A stretch of 64,000 nucleotides of DNA from Spirochaetaceae bacterium (GCA_020632655.1 JACKFD010000005.1:124001-188000), one strand, 5' to 3'; counted from the stretch's first letter, positions 42,050 through 51,030 are shown. The notes: generated by a model not told the origin, from the letters alone. Translations and numbers: made by a program.

Positions 42050-43723
42050 ATGCCGTCCCGCGTCCTTCTATACATCGCCCTCTTCGTCGTGATGCGCGGC
42101 CTGGCTGCCCCTGCGGCGGCGCGGGCGATCGAGCCGGCGCCGCCGGACGATGCGCGCCGTCGCATCGCCCTCGATCTCGCGGAGGAGGGTCGGTGCGAGG
42201 CGGCGCTCCCGGAGCTGCGCGCCGTCGAGTCGCAGCCACCCTCGGACGCGGAGGTCGAGCGGGCGATCGGTCGCTGCGAGATCCGATTGCAGGATTTCCG
42301 TCGGGCCATCGCCGCGCTCGAGTCCGCCCGCAGCCTCGATCCCGGAGCCCCGGACGACGACGTGCTGCTCGCGATCGCGCGCTACCACGCGGGCGACGTC
42401 GCCGGGAGTGCTTCCGCCCTCGAGCGTGCCGCGGCCCGCACGCCCGACCGACCGGAGGTCGTCCTCTACCAGGGCCTCGTGGCGTTCGCGCTCGCCGAGT
42501 ACGAGGTCGCGAGCGAGCGACTCGAGACGGTGTCGCGGCTCTCGGAGCGACCGGCGGGACCGGTCGGCCCCTTCTACCTCGGCCGGGCCCTCGCCCTGCT
42601 CGGTCAGCGCGAGCGCGCCCTCGCCGCCTATCGTCGCGTGCTCGACGAGTGGCCGGGCTCGCCCTGGGCCGAGCAGGCCGCGCGCGCCCTCGCGGCCCTC
42701 GAGCGCTCGGACGAGCCCGCCGTCTGGGGGGCCGTCGAGGTCGGCTTCGAGCACGACGACAACGCACTCCTGCGCGGTCGGGGCGTCGGGCGGCCGGGCG
42801 AGATCGCCGGCCAGTCGGACCAGCGCGCCTACTGGTTCGTCGACCTCGGCGCGATGCTCTTCGAGCGCGAGACCGTCTCGTCCGGTGTCCTGCTGCGCTA
42901 CGCGGGCTCGGAGCATCACGACCTCGAACGCTTCGACACCCACGCGCCGGGCGCGACGCTCTGGCTCGATCACGCGCTCGGCGTGGCCGATCTCTCCATG
43001 CGTTGGCGATACGACTTCGACACGGCCTGGATCGACGCGCAGTCGATCACGGACGAGGTCTTCGTGCTGAGCCATGCGCTGACGGCGCAGGTCCAGAAGC
43101 CCTGGGAGCGGGGTGCCGTCTCGATCGCGTCGGTCTCGGTCGGCTTCGACGACTACCGCTACGACCGACGCGATCTCGTCGTCGTCGATGCACCGGCCTG
43201 CCCGCCGGATGCGCCCTGCAGCCCGGCCGGCGTGGACGAGCTCTCGGCGACGGATCGGGATGGCGTGGGGTGGGGCATCTCCTTGCGGCATCGCGAGCCG
43301 CTGCCCACGCCTCTTTCCTGGCTGTCGGAGCCCTGGATCGAGGGCGAGTACCTCTACGAGTCCTTCGCGGCGAAGGGCCGGGAGTACGATCACCAGCGTC
43401 ATCAGATCGAGCTCGGCATCGGCGCCCGGCTGCCCCTCGACCTCCTGCTGCGCGTGAGCGGACGTTATGCCTACGTGCCCTACGCGAATCCATCCGTCTT
43501 CCCCGATCCATCGGACGTGGTCGACGGCCAGCCCTATTTCCTGGATCCGTCGGCGCGCCGCGAGCAGGAGACGGGTCTCCGCATCTCCCTCCAGCGCGCC
43601 TTCGGCGAGCACGTCCTCGTGACCGCCCGCTATGCGCGGACCCGCAATCACTCGACCGCCGACGTGTTCTCCTACACGCGCGACCTGATCGGGCTGTCGG
43701 TCCGCATCGCGCTGGGCGGGTGA
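42050..43723 (+). CDS. TPR-repeat protein with C-terminal outer-membrane beta-barrel
   Basis: 557 residues from the ATG at 42050. Signal peptide about 3-28 (SRVLLYIALFVVMRGLAAPA). Residues 40-225 form tetratricopeptide-like repeats (GRCEAALPELRAVESQ, ALEYEVASERLE-type units, GQRERALAAYRRVLDEW). From about 235 (WGAVEVGFEHDDNALL) to the end the alternating aromatic/hydrophobic strands, ending SYTRDLIGLSVRIALGG, look like a 12-16 strand outer-membrane barrel, as in DUF560/Slam-type and similar TPR-barrel proteins. It precedes a sigma/anti-sigma/subtilisin operon and may be its partner at the surface. Confidence 0.75.
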   Translation: MPSRVLLYIALFVVMRGLAAPAAARAIEPAPPDDARRRIALDLAEEGRCEAALPELRAVESQPPSDAEVERAIGRCEIRLQDFRRAIAALESARSLDPGAPDDDVLLAIARYHAGDVAGSASALERAAARTPDRPEVVLYQGLVAFALAEYEVASERLETVSRLSERPAGPVGPFYLGRALALLGQRERALAAYRRVLDEWPGSPWAEQAARALAALERSDEPAVWGAVEVGFEHDDNALLRGRGVGRPGEIAGQSDQRAYWFVDLGAMLFERETVSSGVLLRYAGSEHHDLERFDTHAPGATLWLDHALGVADLSMRWRYDFDTAWIDAQSITDEVFVLSHALTAQVQKPWERGAVSIASVSVGFDDYRYDRRDLVVVDAPACPPDAPCSPAGVDELSATDRDGVGWGISLRHREPLPTPLSWLSEPWIEGEYLYESFAAKGREYDHQRHQIELGIGARLPLDLLLRVSGRYAYVPYANPSVFPDPSDVVDGQPYFLDPSARREQETGLRISLQRAFGEHVLVTARYARTRNHSTADVFSYTRDLIGLSVRIALGG

Positions 43724-43804
43724 CTCGTTCGATCGGACCGGGTCCGTCCCGGCTCGCGCGGTGCGCGCTCGACCGGCCGCGCGCTCGACTGCTAGGATCG
43801 CGCG

Positions 43805-44239
43805 ATGCCGAATCGCCCCGCCGACCGCTTCTGCCCCCCTCCGCCCCCCCTGCGCCCCTTCGATCCGCGTGGTCGCGGTCTGCGCCGGCTGGCGGCGGCC
43901 CTCGTCGGGCTGGGGCTGCTCGCGGTGGGGTCGGCCTCAGCGGACGGGGCGGGTGCGCCCCTCGCCCCGCCCGGTCCTTGTGCGGAGCCGCGCGAGGCCC
44001 GATCCGGCTCGGCTCTCGGGGCGGGCTCGTCGCTCGTGGGGCCGCTCGAGGCGCTCTTCGCCCCCGCCGACGTGGCAGCGGCCCCCGCGGTCGGTCTGGC
44101 GGGGCCGCCTCGTCCGGCGACGAGCCAGCTGATCCGCCCGGGCGCCTGCGACGTACCCGGCTCGGGCGGCTGCGGGCTGCCGGGCGGTGGTGCGATTCGC
44201 GAGAATCCGCCGGCCCGCCCCGATCGGCCCGCGCCCTGA
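43805..44239 (+). CDS. Small proline/alanine-rich secreted protein, unknown
   Basis: 144 residues: basic N-terminus with PPPPPLRPFDPRGRG, then a hydrophobic stretch (LAAALVGLGLLAVGSASA, about 30-47) that looks like a signal peptide, and a low-complexity mature part with three cysteines (GPCAEP, GACDVPG, GCGLPGG). No family was recognised. It lies directly ahead of the sigma factor on the same strand, and its cysteines and export signal would suit a secreted effector or substrate of the nearby protease. Could be a spurious frame, but the signal-like start argues for a gene. Confidence 0.45.
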   Translation: MPNRPADRFCPPPPPLRPFDPRGRGLRRLAAALVGLGLLAVGSASADGAGAPLAPPGPCAEPREARSGSALGAGSSLVGPLEALFAPADVAAAPAVGLAGPPRPATSQLIRPGACDVPGSGGCGLPGGGAIRENPPARPDRPAP

Positions 44240-44315
44240 TCCGGCGCTCGGCCTTGCCCCCGCGGGCGAGAAGCGATGGGCGATGGGACGGGTAGAGCGG
44301 ATGGGACCCGAGGGG

Positions 44316-44909
44316 ATGAACGAATCGACGTCGGCCTGGGACCTGGAGGACCTGGGACTCCTGGGCCGGGTCGCGACCGACGCCGATCGAGGCGCCTTCC
44401 GTCGGCTCTTCGACCGTTACCAGACGCGCGTCTTCCTCTTTGTACGGAGGAGGCTGCGGGACGAGGAGCTCGCGCGGGAGGTGACGGGTGACGTCTTCCT
44501 CGAGGTCTGGAGCCAGGCCGCGGGCTTCCGGGGGGAGTCGAGGGTCTCCTCGTGGATCTTCGGCATCGCCCGCTTCAAGTGCCTGGAGGCGGGGCGGCAT
44601 CGGGGGCGGCTCAAGCGGTCCCGGGTCGTGGCGGCAGGCGACGAGGTCATTTCGCGCGTCCCGGATCGGGTCGGGCCGGCGACCCAGCGGCTGGACGCTC
44701 GGGACTCGCTGCGGCAGATCGAGCGCCTGATGCACAAGCTGCCGGCGGACCAACGGGAGGCACTCGAGCTGACGGTGCTCGAGGGGCTCGCCCTCGACGA
44801 GGTCGCCGCGCGGCAGAACGTTTCACCGGATACGGTCAAGACCCGCGTGTCGCGGGCACGCCGCTCGCTGCGGCGCCTGCTCGGCTCGGCCGAGGGAGTG
44901 ACGGCATGA
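44316..44909 (+). CDS. ECF-type RNA polymerase sigma factor
   Basis: 197 residues from the ATG at 44316; ATGs at 44301 and 44283 are also in frame. Region 2: AFRRLFDRYQTRVFLFVRRR, REVTGDVFLEVWSQAAGFRG and WIFGIARFKCLEAGR. Region 4: LPADQREALELTVLEGLAL, DEVAARQNVSPDTVKTRVSR. Organised in a sigma, anti-sigma, subtilisin run with ATGA and GTGA overlaps, so all three should be made together. Probably autoregulated. Confidence 0.85.
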   Translation: MNESTSAWDLEDLGLLGRVATDADRGAFRRLFDRYQTRVFLFVRRRLRDEELAREVTGDVFLEVWSQAAGFRGESRVSSWIFGIARFKCLEAGRHRGRLKRSRVVAAGDEVISRVPDRVGPATQRLDARDSLRQIERLMHKLPADQREALELTVLEGLALDEVAARQNVSPDTVKTRVSRARRSLRRLLGSAEGVTA

Positions 44910-45718
44910 GCCGAGAGGCCAGACAGCTTCGATGCCCCGAGGACGTGCTCGGCTGGCTGCCGTGGTACGCGGAGTCGGGCGAGGCCGCGCTGGGCGATCG
45001 CGAGCGGGGCGCCGTCGAGGCCCATGCGGCCGAGTGCGCCGAGTGTCGGGCCGAGCTCGACATGATCGCGGGTGCGCCCTTCGAGATCGACGTCGCGCTG
45101 CCGGATCCCGATCGGCTCTTCGCCGAGATCACGGCGCGTCTCGATGCGCTCTCGTCGGACGCTTCGCGTGGCGGCGCGGCGGCGCGCGGAGCGCAGGCGC
45201 GGGTGATCCCGATCGAGCGCGCCCGACCGCTCGGGCCCGCGGATCTCGAGCGGCTCGAGCGATGGGTCGTGGCGGGCGGGCCCGGAGAGGACGAAGAGCG
45301 AGCGGCGGGCGGCGCCGAGGCCGGGTCGCTCTGGCGGGAGGCGCGCGCGCCGATCTTCGCGGCGGCGGCGGCGATCCTGCTGCTGCTGCTCGGTGGGCTC
45401 GCCGGCGCCTTGTGGTCGCAGTCCCAGACCGGGCGCGACGCGACCTATCGGCTCGCGACGGCGGAGCAGGGGCCTGGCGCGGCCGGCGAAGGCGCGCGAC
45501 TCGACGTGGTCTTCTCGGAGTCGGCCTCGGCGGGGGACGTCTCCCGGTTGCTGCAGTCGACGGGTCTCGAGATCGTCGCCGGTCCGAGCCCGCTCGGCGT
45601 CTACCGTCTGCGAGCGACCGGGTCGTCGGGCGAAGCAGCCGAGCGCGATCCGGGCGCGCTGGCCGAGCAGCTCCGGGCCGATCGGGCCATCGTGATCTTC
45701 GCGGAAGCCGTTCCGTGA
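44906..45718 (+). CDS. Transmembrane anti-sigma factor with protease-propeptide-like C-terminal domain
   Basis: 270 residues. Cytosolic zinc-finger H40-x3-C44-x2-C47 (HAAECAEC), a membrane helix 149-170 (PIFAAAAAILLLLLGGLAGA), and a periplasmic part ending in an alpha/beta domain (about 198-269): LDVVFSESASAGDVSRLLQS, GLEIVAGPSPLGVYRLRA, then AIVIFAEAVP. That pattern resembles the prodomain/inhibitor I9-like fold of subtilisins. The subtilisin gene starts inside this gene's stop codon. Inference: the periplasmic domain is bound or cut by the protease, linking proteolysis to sigma release. Confidence 0.75.
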   Translation: MSREARQLRCPEDVLGWLPWYAESGEAALGDRERGAVEAHAAECAECRAELDMIAGAPFEIDVALPDPDRLFAEITARLDALSSDASRGGAAARGAQARVIPIERARPLGPADLERLERWVVAGGPGEDEERAAGGAEAGSLWREARAPIFAAAAAILLLLLGGLAGALWSQSQTGRDATYRLATAEQGPGAAGEGARLDVVFSESASAGDVSRLLQSTGLEIVAGPSPLGVYRLRATGSSGEAAERDPGALAEQLRADRAIVIFAEAVP

Positions 45719-47235
45719 GACCCGGTCGATCGCAGGGCCGGAGCGGCCCGCATCGCGGGACGGCGCGATCGCTTCGGCCGCGCCGGGCGTGCGGAAGCGA
45801 TGCGTTCGTGCGCGGGCGTCCGGGTCCGGTGCGATTCGGGCTGCTGCTAGGCGGCGTCCTGTTGGTCGCCGCCACGACGGGCATCGCCTCGGCCGAGTCG
45901 CTCTGCGGCCCCTTCGACGAGGCGTACTCGCTCGCCGCCGCCGAGCCGCTCGCGGCGGATCCGGGCATCACGACCGGGTCGGACGGCGGGGACCGACCGC
46001 GTAGCCCGGGGCGCATCGTCGAGCTCGCCGACGCCGCCGAGGACGGCGCGTCCTCGGACCCGCGACCCGCCGAAGGCTCCGACGACGCGACCGGGAGCGA
46101 GGCGATCCTCGCATTGCCGAAGGACGAGACGGGCGCCCTGCCGACGGACTTCGAGCTCGGACCGGGCGCGCGCATCCGGCAGTCCTTCTTCAGTCCCGTC
46201 GTCTGCGCGACGATCGCGCGCGTGACCGGGCCGGCCGGCGCCGCCCTCGACGAGCTCGTGACGGTCGTGCCCGACACGGCGACGGTCGTGCCGAACGACG
46301 TCTACCGAAGCGCCGCCGCCGAGCTGCGCCCCGCGCCGCTCGAGGCCGCGCTCGCCGAGGCACCCCGGCCCGATCCCTACGCGGCGCTGCAATACGGGCT
46401 CGCCGTCTCCGGCGTGCGCGACGCGCGGGGTCTCGGCGCGGGTGCGGGCGTGCGGGTCGCACTGCTCGACTCCGCGCCGGAGACCGGTCACGGCGACCTC
46501 GACGCGACCCGGATCGTCGGTCTCGACGCGGCGGAGAAACCGCCCGTCGGCGTGCACGGCACCTTGATGACCGGCGTGATCGCCGCGATCGAGGACAACG
46601 GCTTCGGCATCGCCGGGCTCGCCCCGAGAGCGGAGATCGTCTCGATCCCCGTCTGTCGCCCGCGCGAGAGCGGCGGCGAGTGCACCGTCTTCGATCTGTT
46701 GCGTGGCTTCGACCGCGCCTTCGAGAGCGAGAGCGCGATCGTGAACCTGGCGCTCTCGGGACCGCCCAACGCCCTGCTCGAGCGCGGCGTCGCGCGCCTC
46801 GAGGAGCTCGGTCTGGTGCTGGTCGCGGCGGCGGGCAACGAGGGGAGCGATCTGCGGCGGTATCCGGCGGCCTATCCCTCGGTCGTCGGCGTCGGTGCGC
46901 TCGATCGGGCGGGGCGTCCCTTCGCGGCGGGCAACCACGGTCCCTGGGTCGAGCTCTGGGCACCCGGCGTCGAGATCCTCTCGACGGTGCCGGGCAACGC
47001 CTTTGCGTTCGGGGACGGCACGAGTCTCGCCGCGGCCCATGTGACCGGCGTGCTGGCCGTGCTCACGAGCGTGACGAAGGATGCGAAGCAGGCGCGGGGC
47101 GCGCTCTTTCGCGCGGCGCAGGCGGGGCACAGGGCACCTCCAACCGTCGTGCCCCCCGTCTGCGAGGTGCTCGCGCGCCTGGGCGCGGTCTGCGAGCCGC
47201 CGCGGCGGCCGGCAGCCGAGCCGCCCCGTCGTTAG
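45715..47235 (+). CDS. Secreted S8 (subtilisin-like) serine protease
   Basis: 506 residues from a GTG that overlaps the anti-sigma stop (GTGA, 45715-45718). A signal-like helix (FGLLLGGVLLVAATTGIAS) follows an Arg/Ser-rich start. Catalytic Asp252 in VALLDSAPE, His281 in GVHGTLMTGVIAA, oxyanion Asn375 in AAAGNEGS and Ser437 in GDGTSLAAAHVTG: the full S8 set with normal spacing. The long 40-240 segment contains an acidic region and a beta-rich presumptive prodomain. Expected in the periplasm or outside. A translation start further downstream, nearer the signal helix, is possible. Confidence 0.85.
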   Translation: MRPGRSQGRSGPHRGTARSLRPRRACGSDAFVRGRPGPVRFGLLLGGVLLVAATTGIASAESLCGPFDEAYSLAAAEPLAADPGITTGSDGGDRPRSPGRIVELADAAEDGASSDPRPAEGSDDATGSEAILALPKDETGALPTDFELGPGARIRQSFFSPVVCATIARVTGPAGAALDELVTVVPDTATVVPNDVYRSAAAELRPAPLEAALAEAPRPDPYAALQYGLAVSGVRDARGLGAGAGVRVALLDSAPETGHGDLDATRIVGLDAAEKPPVGVHGTLMTGVIAAIEDNGFGIAGLAPRAEIVSIPVCRPRESGGECTVFDLLRGFDRAFESESAIVNLALSGPPNALLERGVARLEELGLVLVAAAGNEGSDLRRYPAAYPSVVGVGALDRAGRPFAAGNHGPWVELWAPGVEILSTVPGNAFAFGDGTSLAAAHVTGVLAVLTSVTKDAKQARGALFRAAQAGHRAPPTVVPPVCEVLARLGAVCEPPRRPAAEPPRR

Positions 47236-47287
47236 GCGAGCGGTCGGCTACGCCTGATCGCGCGGCGTGTCCCGGTCGGACGCCCGC

Positions 47288-47884
47288 TCAGCGCCTCGAA
47301 GCCGCCGCCTCCGCGACGGCCTCCTCGTGCCGGGCACGCAGCTCGCGCAGGCCTCGCCGCACGCGCATCTTGATCGCCGGCTCGGTCGAGCCGAGGCGCT
47401 CGGCGATCTCGCGATGGGAGAGGCCGTCGAGGACCCGCAGCAGGATGCAGTCCCGGGTCGTGGGCGGGAGCTCTGCGAGCGCCACGCGGAGCCAGTCCCG
47501 CAGCATCGGATCCGTATCGAGTCGCGCCTCGGTCGGATGTCCCGGGTCGGTCGCGAAGGCACCGTGACGTCGCTCCCGTCCGCTGCGCTTGCGCAGGGCG
47601 ATCCGACAGGCGTTCAACGTCACGACCGAGAGCCAGTGGCCGAAGGGCCGGTCGGGCGTGTAGCGGTCGAGGAAACGATGGACGTTCGAGAAGACCTCCT
47701 GCACGACGTCCTCGGCCTCCGCCTCGTCGCCGAGGATGCGGGCGGCGCGGCGGCGGACGCGGGCCGAATGCCGGTCGACGAGCGCAGCGAACGAGGGCTC
47801 CGCGTCGGCGCCGCCGCGTTGGCAGGCGAGGACGAGGGCGAGGTCGTGGTCCTCGTCGCAGACGGGGCGGGCGGCTCGGATCAT
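47288..47884 (-). CDS. Orphan ECF-type sigma factor
   Basis: 198-residue sigma factor. Region 2: PSFAALVDRHSARVRRRAAR, AEDVVQEVFSNVHRFLDRY and PFGHWLSVVTLNACR; region 4: LPPTTRDCILLRVLDGLSH, REIAERLGSTEPAIKMRV. No anti-sigma factor is next to it on the minus strand, unlike the two other ECF genes here. It is convergent with the subtilisin operon (53 bp between stops) and divergent from the MBL gene at 48109. Confidence 0.85.
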   Translation of the reverse strand: MIRAARPVCDEDHDLALVLACQRGGADAEPSFAALVDRHSARVRRRAARILGDEAEAEDVVQEVFSNVHRFLDRYTPDRPFGHWLSVVTLNACRIALRKRSGRERRHGAFATDPGHPTEARLDTDPMLRDWLRVALAELPPTTRDCILLRVLDGLSHREIAERLGSTEPAIKMRVRRGLRELRARHEEAVAEAAASRR

Positions 47885-48108
47885 GGGCGGGTCTCCTCTC
47901 GGGTAGGCTCCCTCGCCCCTCCGGATCGCGGGAGGGCTCGGGTCGCGTCGACGGTCCGGAGGCGGGGTGATCGTTCCGGGCGTTCGGGTGCCCGCCGATT
48001 TCCGATTTTCTTCGCCGGCTGCGTCCCGGGGGCCTGCCGGTCGGGCACGCGGTCTGGCGCGTCGCGCCGCGTTCGCTGGGGCCGGGCCCGGTCGGTACCC
48101 TGCCCGCC

Positions 48109-49098
48109 ATGCGCGAGGTGGACTGGGGCGGGCGCGATCGACGGCTGACGGAGGGCGTCCGCATTCTGTGCGGCGGGGAAGACGGCAAGTACCCCGCCGC
48201 GAACTCGCTGCTCGTGCAGGGGCGGAGCGAGGCGATCGTGATCGATCCCTCGGTCGAGGTGGTCGCCCGGGGCGGGGTGCCGGTCCCGGTCGACGCCGTC
48301 GTCAACAGCCACGCCCACGAGGACCACGTCGCGGGCAACGGCGTCTTTCCCGGGGCGCGCGTGCACGTGCACGAGGCCGACCTGCCCGGGATCCGCTCGC
48401 TCGACGGCTTCATGGCGGTCTTCGGCATCGAGCATGTCGAGACCCGGCGTCGATGGCGCGCATCGGTCCTCGACGAGTTCCACTTCGCGCCGCGACCGGA
48501 TGCCCGCGGCTTCCGGGACGGCGACGTCTTCGAGCTCGGCGGCCTCGCGGTCGAGGCCGTCCACCTGCCCGGCCATACCCGCGGACATAGCGGCTTCCGC
48601 GTCGACGGCGGGGTCTTCTACCTTTCCGACATCGATCTCACGGGATTCGGCCCCTACTACGGCGACGCCTGGAGCGATCTCGACGACTTCGAGGCGAGCC
48701 TGCGGCGCGTGCGGGACGAGGAGGCGGATTGGTACGTCACGTCCCATCACAAGGGCGTGGTCGAGGGACGGAAACGCTTCCTCGAGCTGCTCGACGCCTT
48801 CGAGGCGGTGATCGGGCGGCGCCACGACGCGATGCTCGAGTTCCTCGGCGAGCCGCGCTCGCTCGACGAGCTCGTCGAGCGGCGCTTCGTCTACCGCCCG
48901 CACGTCGATACGTTGCTCGTCGAGCACGTCGAACGGCGCACGGCGACGCTGCATCTCGAGCGGATGCGCGCGCGCGGCGAGGTCGACGAGGTCGAGCCGG
49001 GGCGATTCGCGCGGCGAGGTCGACGAGGTCGGGCCGGGGCGATTCGCGCGGCGGGCAGCTTGAGCGCGTTGCGCGGGGAGCCGGATGTCGAGGGGTGA
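48109..49098 (+). CDS. MBL-fold metallohydrolase with frameshifted C-terminal tail
   Basis: 329-residue metallo-beta-lactamase-fold protein with a complete motif H68-A-H70-E-D72-H73, VHLPGHTRGHSG and the later HHKGVVEGRKR segment. Glyoxalase-II-like/RNase-Z-like sublineage; substrate not predictable. A 37-bp tandem duplication at 48972-49045 shifts the frame near the C-terminus. Without it the protein would end RGEVDEVxPGRFARRAA; with it the tail becomes RGRRGRAGAIRAAG and onward. As a result the coding sequence now overlaps the cupin_5 gene by 14 bp. Confidence 0.85.
   Translation: MREVDWGGRDRRLTEGVRILCGGEDGKYPAANSLLVQGRSEAIVIDPSVEVVARGGVPVPVDAVVNSHAHEDHVAGNGVFPGARVHVHEADLPGIRSLDGFMAVFGIEHVETRRRWRASVLDEFHFAPRPDARGFRDGDVFELGGLAVEAVHLPGHTRGHSGFRVDGGVFYLSDIDLTGFGPYYGDAWSDLDDFEASLRRVRDEEADWYVTSHHKGVVEGRKRFLELLDAFEAVIGRRHDAMLEFLGEPRSLDELVERRFVYRPHVDTLLVEHVERRTATLHLERMRARGEVDEVEPGRFARRGRRGRAGAIRAAGSLSALRGEPDVEG
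48972..49045 (+). repeat. Two-copy 37-bp tandem duplication at the MBL gene 3' end
   Basis: GCGCGGCGAGGTCGACGAGG starts at 48972 and again at 49009; the two 37-bp units differ at one base (GTCGAGCC versus GTCGGGCC). 37 is not a multiple of three, so one copy causes a frameshift. The stop of the ancestral frame is still present at 49061-49063. Confidence 0.9.
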
Positions 49099-49552
49099 TC
49101 GGCGCGTGGTGGATCTGGTCGAGCGTCTCGGGCTCGTGCCGCATCCGGAGGGCGGCTACTACCGCGAGGTCTGGCGGTCACCGCTCGTATTGCCCGGCGC
49201 GGCGCTACCGACGGGGCAGGGGCGCGATCGGCGGCTGATGACGTCGATCTACTACCTGCTGCCGCAGGGCGAGCGATCGCGGCTGCATCGGGTGCGCTCG
49301 GAGGAGCTCTGGCTGCATCACCAGGGCGACGACCTGCTGCTCGGCGTGGGCGCGACGCGCGAGGCGGCCGCCGAGCGCGAGCGCTTCCTGCGACTCGGTC
49401 CGGGCGCGGACGCGACGTTCCAGGCGATCGTGCCCGCCGGTCATTGGCAGCAGGCCGAGCCCGCCCCGGGCGCTCATGGCTACGTGCTCGTCGGCTGCGT
49501 CGTCGCGCCGGGCTTCGAGTTCGAGGACTTCGAGCTCGCACAGGACGACTGA
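49085..49552 (+). CDS. Cupin_5 (DUF985-type) protein
   Basis: 155-residue cupin with the family opening LVERLGLVPHPEGGYYREVW, SIYYLLPQGERSRLHRVRSE and the ELWLHHQGD metal-loop, later VPAGHWQQAEP and GYVLVGCVVAPGFEFEDFEL. Members are found throughout bacteria and fungi without an assigned reaction; sugar or amino-sugar isomerisation has been suggested. It starts 14 bp inside the current end of the MBL gene. Confidence 0.85.
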   Translation: MSRGDRRVVDLVERLGLVPHPEGGYYREVWRSPLVLPGAALPTGQGRDRRLMTSIYYLLPQGERSRLHRVRSEELWLHHQGDDLLLGVGATREAAAERERFLRLGPGADATFQAIVPAGHWQQAEPAPGAHGYVLVGCVVAPGFEFEDFELAQDD

Positions 49553-49594
49553 GTCGTCACCCGGCCCGGCGACGTCCGGTCGATCGGCCTTGCG

Positions 49595-50068
49595 TCACTC
49601 TGCCGTGTCGGGATCGCGAATCTCGACCATCATGCGCGAGGTCATGGAGAGCACGGCCTCGCCCTTCTGGTTCTCGACCGTGTGCTGCATCGTGATGATG
49701 CCGGCATTCGGTCGCGACCCCGAACGGCGTCGCTCGAGGACCGTGAGGCGGAGCGAGAGGTGGTCGCCGGGGCGCACGGGCGCTTTGAGGTCCATGCGCT
49801 CGACGCCGAGCCCCGCGACGAGCGCCGGTCGGCCCGGAAGCTGGTTGCCGAGCGCCGTGCGGATCGCGAAGGTGAGGCAGCCCGGCGCGACGAGCCCGCC
49901 GAAATGGCTCTTCGCGGCGGCCTCCTTGTCGTTGTGGAAGGGCTGGGAATCGAAGCGTCGGCCGAACTCGAGGATCTCCTCCTCGGTCACGGCGTAGTCG
50001 CCGCCGACGAGCTCGAAGCCCGGTGCATAGTCCTCGTAGTAGAGCTTCGAAGGCTCGCTCGCGCTCAT
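49595..50068 (-). CDS. MaoC-family dehydratase
   Basis: 157-residue hot-dog-fold hydratase. The active-site loop EFGRRFDSQPFHNDKEAAAK carries the Asp and His pair (FDSQPFHND) of the hydratase-2 motif, with HFGGLVAPGCLTFA after it. It should hydrate or dehydrate an enoyl-CoA or related thioester. Its start overlaps the stop of the TIM-barrel gene (TGA inside ATGA, 50065-50068), so they form an operon. Confidence 0.85.
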   Translation of the reverse strand: MSASEPSKLYYEDYAPGFELVGGDYAVTEEEILEFGRRFDSQPFHNDKEAAAKSHFGGLVAPGCLTFAIRTALGNQLPGRPALVAGLGVERMDLKAPVRPGDHLSLRLTVLERRRSGSRPNAGIITMQHTVENQKGEAVLSMTSRMMVEIRDPDTAE

Positions 50069-50943
50069 CCTCGGTCGACTCCCTTGCCGTTCGCTCGACC
50101 GGGACGCGCCTCGGCCAGCACCCCGCGCATCGCCGCGGCCGTGTCGCGCCCGACCCGTTCGGGCTCCATCGTCTCGTGCCGCGCCTGGATCACCTCGACC
50201 CCGACCGGCGCCCGACAGCCGATCTCGTCGAGCACGCGTACGAGCTCGACGAGCGGGATCGCGCCCTCCCCGGGCAGCAGCCGGCCGCGCATGGCCTCCT
50301 CGGGCAGGCTCGCCCAGGCCTCCCGCGGCGCATCGTTCCACTGCGTGCTCGCGATCCTTTCGCCCGGGATCGCCCGCAGCATCTCGAGGTCCGCGGCGCC
50401 GCGGAACCAGTGCCAGCTGTCGAAGAGGATCGTCGCGTTCGCGCGCCCCGTCCGCGTCACGAGGTCGAGCGCCGCCGCGACGTCCGGAACGCCACTCCAC
50501 GGCAGGAACTCGTAGGTCACGAGCAGGCCGTGCTCCCGGGCGCGATCGCAGACCCGGGCCAGGTCCTCGGCCGCGCGGTCGTAGTCGAGCTCGGTGCCGA
50601 AGCCCTGGGTCAGGTTGATCGAGCGGGCGCCGAGCGCCTCGGCGACCTCGAAATACGCGTCCTCTTCGAGCAGCTCGATCATCGCCTCGCCCGGCTTCGG
50701 CCGGACCAGCTCGCTCCAGGTCAGGAGGCAGTCGACGTCGGCGACGACCAGGCCTGCGTCCTCGATCAAGCGACGCGCATCGGCGAGGTCGCGTCCCTCG
50801 GCCTGGAGCCCGCGCAGGTCCTGGGGCCAGACCGTGATCGCGTCGTAGCCGCCCGCGACGGCGGCGCGAACGATCTCGCGCAGACCGGCGGAGACGATGT
50901 TCGTCGTGTTGAAGACGAGGCTGTCGGGGCCGAGGGCGGGCAC
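50065..50943 (-). CDS. Sugar isomerase/endonuclease IV-like TIM-barrel protein
   Basis: About 292 residues from a GTG at 50943. Xylose-isomerase-like TIM barrel: IVRAAVAGGYDAITVWPQDL, VVADVDCLLTWSEL, TYEFLPWSG (metal-binding Glu), ILFDSWHWFRG (Asp/His pair) and PVGVEVIQARHE (terminal Glu). Related proteins are hydroxypyruvate isomerases, sugar epimerases or ring-opening enzymes. It is coupled to MaoC. An upstream start would require a long shadow-like N-terminus, so the GTG is preferred. Confidence 0.75.
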   Translation of the reverse strand: MPALGPDSLVFNTTNIVSAGLREIVRAAVAGGYDAITVWPQDLRGLQAEGRDLADARRLIEDAGLVVADVDCLLTWSELVRPKPGEAMIELLEEDAYFEVAEALGARSINLTQGFGTELDYDRAAEDLARVCDRAREHGLLVTYEFLPWSGVPDVAAALDLVTRTGRANATILFDSWHWFRGAADLEMLRAIPGERIASTQWNDAPREAWASLPEEAMRGRLLPGEGAIPLVELVRVLDEIGCRAPVGVEVIQARHETMEPERVGRDTAAAMRGVLAEARPGRANGKGVDRG

Positions 50944-51030
50944 GCGGCGAGCATATCCGGGATCCCCGGTGCGATCGACTCCGCGCTCTGCGGTGCGTAC
51001 GGCGTCGGGCTGCTGGGATATGCTGCCGCC

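Noticed and set aside
43724..43804. 11-bp direct repeat GCGCGCTCGAC as promoter element
   Set aside because: GC-only composition and irregular spacing make chance likely.
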